32,690 nucleotides of DNA from Kamptonema formosum PCC 10802. GTDB lineage: Bacteria > Cyanobacteriota > Cyanobacteriia > Cyanobacteriales > Oscillatoriaceae. The DNA lies in assembly GCF_000332335.1 (NCBI RefSeq), contig NZ_KB235952.1:8613-41302 (forward strand). Reading direction: 5' to 3'. Positions 30,172 to 32,690 of the stretch are shown in pieces (within the stretch, counting starts at the first letter, position 1; every line of letters begins with the position of its first letter). Both the position numbers and the translations under genes were made by a program. A model generated the notes under the pieces. It did no database searches and had not been told where the DNA came from. It was given only the letters and a program-made list of their open reading frames with translations.

Positions 30172-32690
30172 GTGCGTCAACTTTCATTTAAGGTGTCAGC
30201 AGCAATCCTCGCACTGCTAGTCAGTGGGTGTGGCGGATCGGGGAGCGAACAAACTCAAAGCAGCAGCACACCCTCTCCAGCACCCGCCGCAGCACCGAGC
30301 CCGCCCGCAGCAAAAGAGCCAGAAAAACCGGCTGCAGGAGCGCCCTTTTCCCAACCGGCGGTCGTGGTACCGGCACCGCCGCCCGGGCTAATTGCCTCTA
30401 CCAATCCAGAGGACAGGACAAAAAAGGTGCCGGCGGACGTCAACAGCAAGACAAAGGGGCGGACAAACCCATTTGTGCCGCCCGTACCGGTGCTGCCCGC
30501 GCCGCCCCCCCCACCTTTGGTCCAGGTTCAGCCACTGCCCGAACTGCCAGTGGTGTCGGCACCGGCGCTTCCTGAGCTGCCTGAGCTGCCCAAACTGCCG
30601 GCGGCTCCTACCGGAGCAAGCCGCAAGCCCAACAATCCTTCAGCCCCATCCCAAAAACCAGCTCAGCGCCCCCAACTGCCGAGCAAACAAAGCCGGCAAG
30701 TGCCGTCGCTGCCTGACTTGCCGGCGGCGATGGGCCCGAAGGTGCCCCAGCCGCCGAAAGCAACCGGCACCAGCCCGGAACTGCCACGCCAAACAGGCCA
30801 AAGTGCGCCCTCACTGCCCAATTTGCCGGCGGCGATTGGCCCGAAAATGGCCAGCCAGCCTGGCCGCAGCCCTTCTGGCCCCGCCGCTGGGCCAAAGCCC
30901 GGCGCAGCGGCGGTTCGCCCACCGGCGAAAGCTCCTGCACTCCCGAAACTCCCCTCCGTCGCAGGCAGGCAAGTGCCGGCTTTCCCAGACCTGCCGGTGG
31001 GAATTGGCCCGAAAATCCCCGCTCAGCCCGCAGCGGGGACGTCCCGCAGGGCGGCGGAACCCAAGCCCGGTGCGGCAGTGGCTGTCCGGCCACCAGCGAA
31101 AGCGCCTCAAGCAGCCAAACTCCCCTCAGTGGCAGGGCGACAAGTGCCAGGGCTCCAGAAGCTGCCGGTGGAAACAGGCCCTAAAATCACCGCCCGGCCT
31201 GCGGCGGGCCAGTCCCGGGGGGCAGCAGCTCCCGGCGCAGGGGAGGTTCCCGTCCGCCCCTCCCCAAAAACAACTGAAAGTCCTAAACTCCCCTCCACAG
31301 TGGGGCGAAAAGTGGTGGGGCTCCCGAACCTGACCTCAGGGACAAGTGAGAAAATCGCCCCTCAGCCTGCATCGGCCCAGTCAGGGCCAGCCGCAGCTCC
31401 CCAAGCCAGCGCAGGTCCAGTCCGCCCCTCCCCAAAAACGACTCAAAGCCCTAAACTCCCGTCCGTAGCGGGGCGACAGCTGCCAGGAGTGCCATACCTG
31501 CCGTCAGGAATTCGCCCGAAAATCAGCAGCCAGCCGGCACCGATGCCGTCCCGTCCGGTGGCAGGGACGAAGGCAGCCCCAGCAGCCGTCCGCCTGGCAA
31601 AAGCTTCTGAAACGCCCAAACTGCCCTCCGTGGGGGGGCGGGCTGTACCGGCAAGCCCCAAGGCTCAAATGGCCGCCCGGCCCGCAGCGGCAGCTGCGCG
31701 CCCCATACCGGCAGCCAAGGCAGCCGCCCCAGCGGTGGCGGCTTCCGCTAAACCGGCTCAAAGCCCTCAAGCTCCTGCAGCACAGCAAAAAGTGCCGGCA
31801 AGCCCGAAAGTGCCGGCAAGCCCCAAGGCTGAAATGGCCGCACGCCCCATAGCGGCAGCCAAAGCAGCCCAGGCAGCGGTGGCTGCCTCCGCCAAACCGG
31901 CTCAAAGCCCTCAAGCTTCTGCCGCACAGCAACAAGTGCCGGCAGCCCGCAGCGCTGAAATGGCCGCCCGGCCCGCAGCGGCAGCAGCCCGCCCGGCAGC
32001 GGCAGCCAAAGCAGTCCAGGCAGCGGTGGCGGCTTCCGCCAAACCGGCTCAAAGCCCCAAACTGCCCTCGGTAGCGGGGCGGGCCGTACCAGCCAGCCCG
32101 AAAGTGGCGGCAGCCCGCAGCGCTGAAATGGCTGCCAGGCCAACAGCAGCAGCCGCCCGCCCCATAGCGGAAGCCAAGGCAGCCCCCGCAGCGGTGGCGG
32201 CTTCCGCTAAACCGGTTCAAAGCCCTCAAGCTTCTGCCGCACAGCAACAAGTGCCGGCAGCCCGCAGCGCTGAAATGGCCGCCAGGCCCGCAGCGGCAGA
32301 CGCCCGCCCGACAGCGGCAGCCAAAGCAGCCCCGGCAGCAGTGGCTGCCTCCGCCAAACCGGCTCAAAGCCCCAAACTGCCCTCGGTAGCGGGGTGGACC
32401 GTGCCGGCCAGCCCGAAAGTGGCGGCAGCCCGCAGCGCTCAAATGGCCGCCAGGCCCGCTGCTGCTGCGGCCCACCCCATAGCGGAAGCCAAGGCAGCCC
32501 CCACAACAGTGGCTGCCTCCGCCAAACCGGCTCAAAGCCCTCAAGCATCTGCCGCACATCAACAAGTGCCGGCAGCCCGCAGCGCTCAAATGGCCGCCAG
32601 GCCCGCAGCGGCAGCCGCCCGCCCGACAGCGGCAGCCAAAGCAGCCCCGGCAGCAGTGGCTGCCTCCGCCAAACCGGCTCAAAGCCCCAA
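30172..32690 (+). CDS. giant Pro/Ala/Lys-rich repeat lipoprotein (3' end beyond window)
   Basis: The frame is open from the GTG at 30172 to the window edge: 839 codons, no stop. GGGGA lies eight bases upstream. The N-terminus is positive and hydrophobic and ends in a lipobox (LLVSGC, Cys20), so the mature protein should be lipid-anchored. Residues about 21-140 are a Ser/Pro/Ala spacer with proline runs. From about residue 175 onward the chain is repeats: first KLPSV-GR---P--LP----PKI units of 55-57 residues, then near-identical ARSA-MAARPAA and AAVAASAKPAQSP units. It is rich in Ala, Pro, Lys and Arg, nearly free of aromatics, with few acids. Such basic, extended chains are plausible wall- or polysaccharide-binding or DNA-binding tails; which applies here is unknown. 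Long minus-strand frames opposite it are shadows of the repeats. Confidence 0.8.
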   Translation, partial: MRQLSFKVSAAILALLVSGCGGSGSEQTQSSSTPSPAPAAAPSPPAAKEPEKPAAGAPFSQPAVVVPAPPPGLIASTNPEDRTKKVPADVNSKTKGRTNPFVPPVPVLPAPPPPPLVQVQPLPELPVVSAPALPELPELPKLPAAPTGASRKPNNPSAPSQKPAQRPQLPSKQSRQVPSLPDLPAAMGPKVPQPPKATGTSPELPRQTGQSAPSLPNLPAAIGPKMASQPGRSPSGPAAGPKPGAAAVRPPAKAPALPKLPSVAGRQVPAFPDLPVGIGPKIPAQPAAGTSRRAAEPKPGAAVAVRPPAKAPQAAKLPSVAGRQVPGLQKLPVETGPKITARPAAGQSRGAAAPGAGEVPVRPSPKTTESPKLPSTVGRKVVGLPNLTSGTSEKIAPQPASAQSGPAAAPQASAGPVRPSPKTTQSPKLPSVAGRQLPGVPYLPSGIRPKISSQPAPMPSRPVAGTKAAPAAVRLAKASETPKLPSVGGRAVPASPKAQMAARPAAAAARPIPAAKAAAPAVAASAKPAQSPQAPAAQQKVPASPKVPASPKAEMAARPIAAAKAAQAAVAASAKPAQSPQASAAQQQVPAARSAEMAARPAAAAARPAAAAKAVQAAVAASAKPAQSPKLPSVAGRAVPASPKVAAARSAEMAARPTAAAARPIAEAKAAPAAVAASAKPVQSPQASAAQQQVPAARSAEMAARPAAADARPTAAAKAAPAAVAASAKPAQSPKLPSVAGWTVPASPKVAAARSAQMAARPAAAAAHPIAEAKAAPTTVAASAKPAQSPQASAAHQQVPAARSAQMAARPAAAAARPTAAAKAAPAAVAASAKPAQSP
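30946..31755 (+). repeat. degenerate KLPSV repeat block
   Basis: AAACT(C/G)CCCTC-type phrases coding for KLPSV start at 30946, 31117, 31285, 31453 and 31618, giving spacings of 171, 168, 168 and 165 bp (55-57 residues). All are in frame. The copies differ from each other far more than the downstream block does. The last unit runs into the higher-order block from 31756. Confidence 0.8.
31756..32690 (+). repeat. higher-order repeat, 315-bp period of 168 + 147 bp units
   Basis: The phrase G(C/T)TCAAAGCC starts at 31756, 31900, 32047, 32215, 32362, 32530 and 32677. The spacings are 144, 147, 168, 147, 168 and 147 bp. A 56-residue unit (SPKLPSVAG... PIAEAKAAP) thus alternates with a 49-residue unit (SPQASAA... 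RPTAAAKAAP), making a 315-bp, 105-residue super-repeat. The copies at 32047 and 32362 differ at about two dozen of 315 positions by eye. The block runs off the window. Confidence 0.88.

Noticed and set aside
30392-31333. 313-codon plus-strand frame rich in Arg, Pro and Cys
   Set aside because: It is the +1 shadow of the repeat lipoprotein, with no sensible N-terminus.
31504-32682. 392-residue minus-strand reading frame rich in Cys, Gly and Arg
   Set aside because: It is the antisense shadow of the Ala/Pro repeats. The plus frame from 30172 has a start, ribosome-binding site and lipobox, and stays open throughout.

Overview
The window comes from a cyanobacterium. The markers are an NDH-1 subunit H of the cyanobacterial/chloroplast type, a high-light-inducible (Hlip) protein, a primary sigma factor with the typical cyanobacterial N-terminus, a cyanobacterial GyrA/ParC-like topoisomerase subunit, a CHAT-TPR protein, and many small intergenic repeats (GC-rich palindromes, heptamer repeats, MITE-like elements). 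A filamentous, repeat-rich lineage is my inference. No rRNA, tRNA, CRISPR array, transposase gene or phage gene was recognised.

Layout. 0.1-5.3 kb: a MidA-like methyltransferase and ndhH on the minus strand, then a decayed M48 metallopeptidase pseudogene and rsmH on the plus strand. 5.6-7.7 kb: a two-gene partner-switching module (response regulator-GAF-PP2C phosphatase plus an RsbW-like kinase). 8.6-10.3 kb: queG and a HAD phosphatase. 10.7-15.9 kb: a small Ala/Pro-rich hypothetical protein, an exported TPR protein, a stand-alone response regulator, and a gyrase/topo IV A subunit with a proline microsatellite. 16.2-21.8 kb is accessory: a 1042-residue CHAT-TPR protease-like protein, a HigBA-type toxin-antitoxin pair with a readable promoter and operator, and a PD-(D/E)XK/DUF4351-type protein. 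22.0-25.1 kb: an ABC sugar-importer-type ATPase, a 50-residue Hlip and sigA. 25.1-30.0 kb: a 1.4-kb gene-poor stretch, a matrixin-like metalloprotease, secG, a possible 42-residue CPNCG protein and gpmI. From 30.17 kb to the end runs one long open frame for a lipobox-bearing, Ala/Pro/Lys-rich repeat protein. Its repeats become nearly identical towards the window edge, with a 105-residue higher-order period.

How it fits together: most genes are chromosomal housekeeping (respiration/photosynthetic electron flow, ribosome and tRNA modification, glycolysis, secretion, transcription, topology) in singletons or pairs. The unusual material lies in the repeats between and inside genes, the CHAT/toxin-antitoxin segment, and the giant repeat lipoprotein. 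Functions were assigned from recognisable motifs; no database search was possible.
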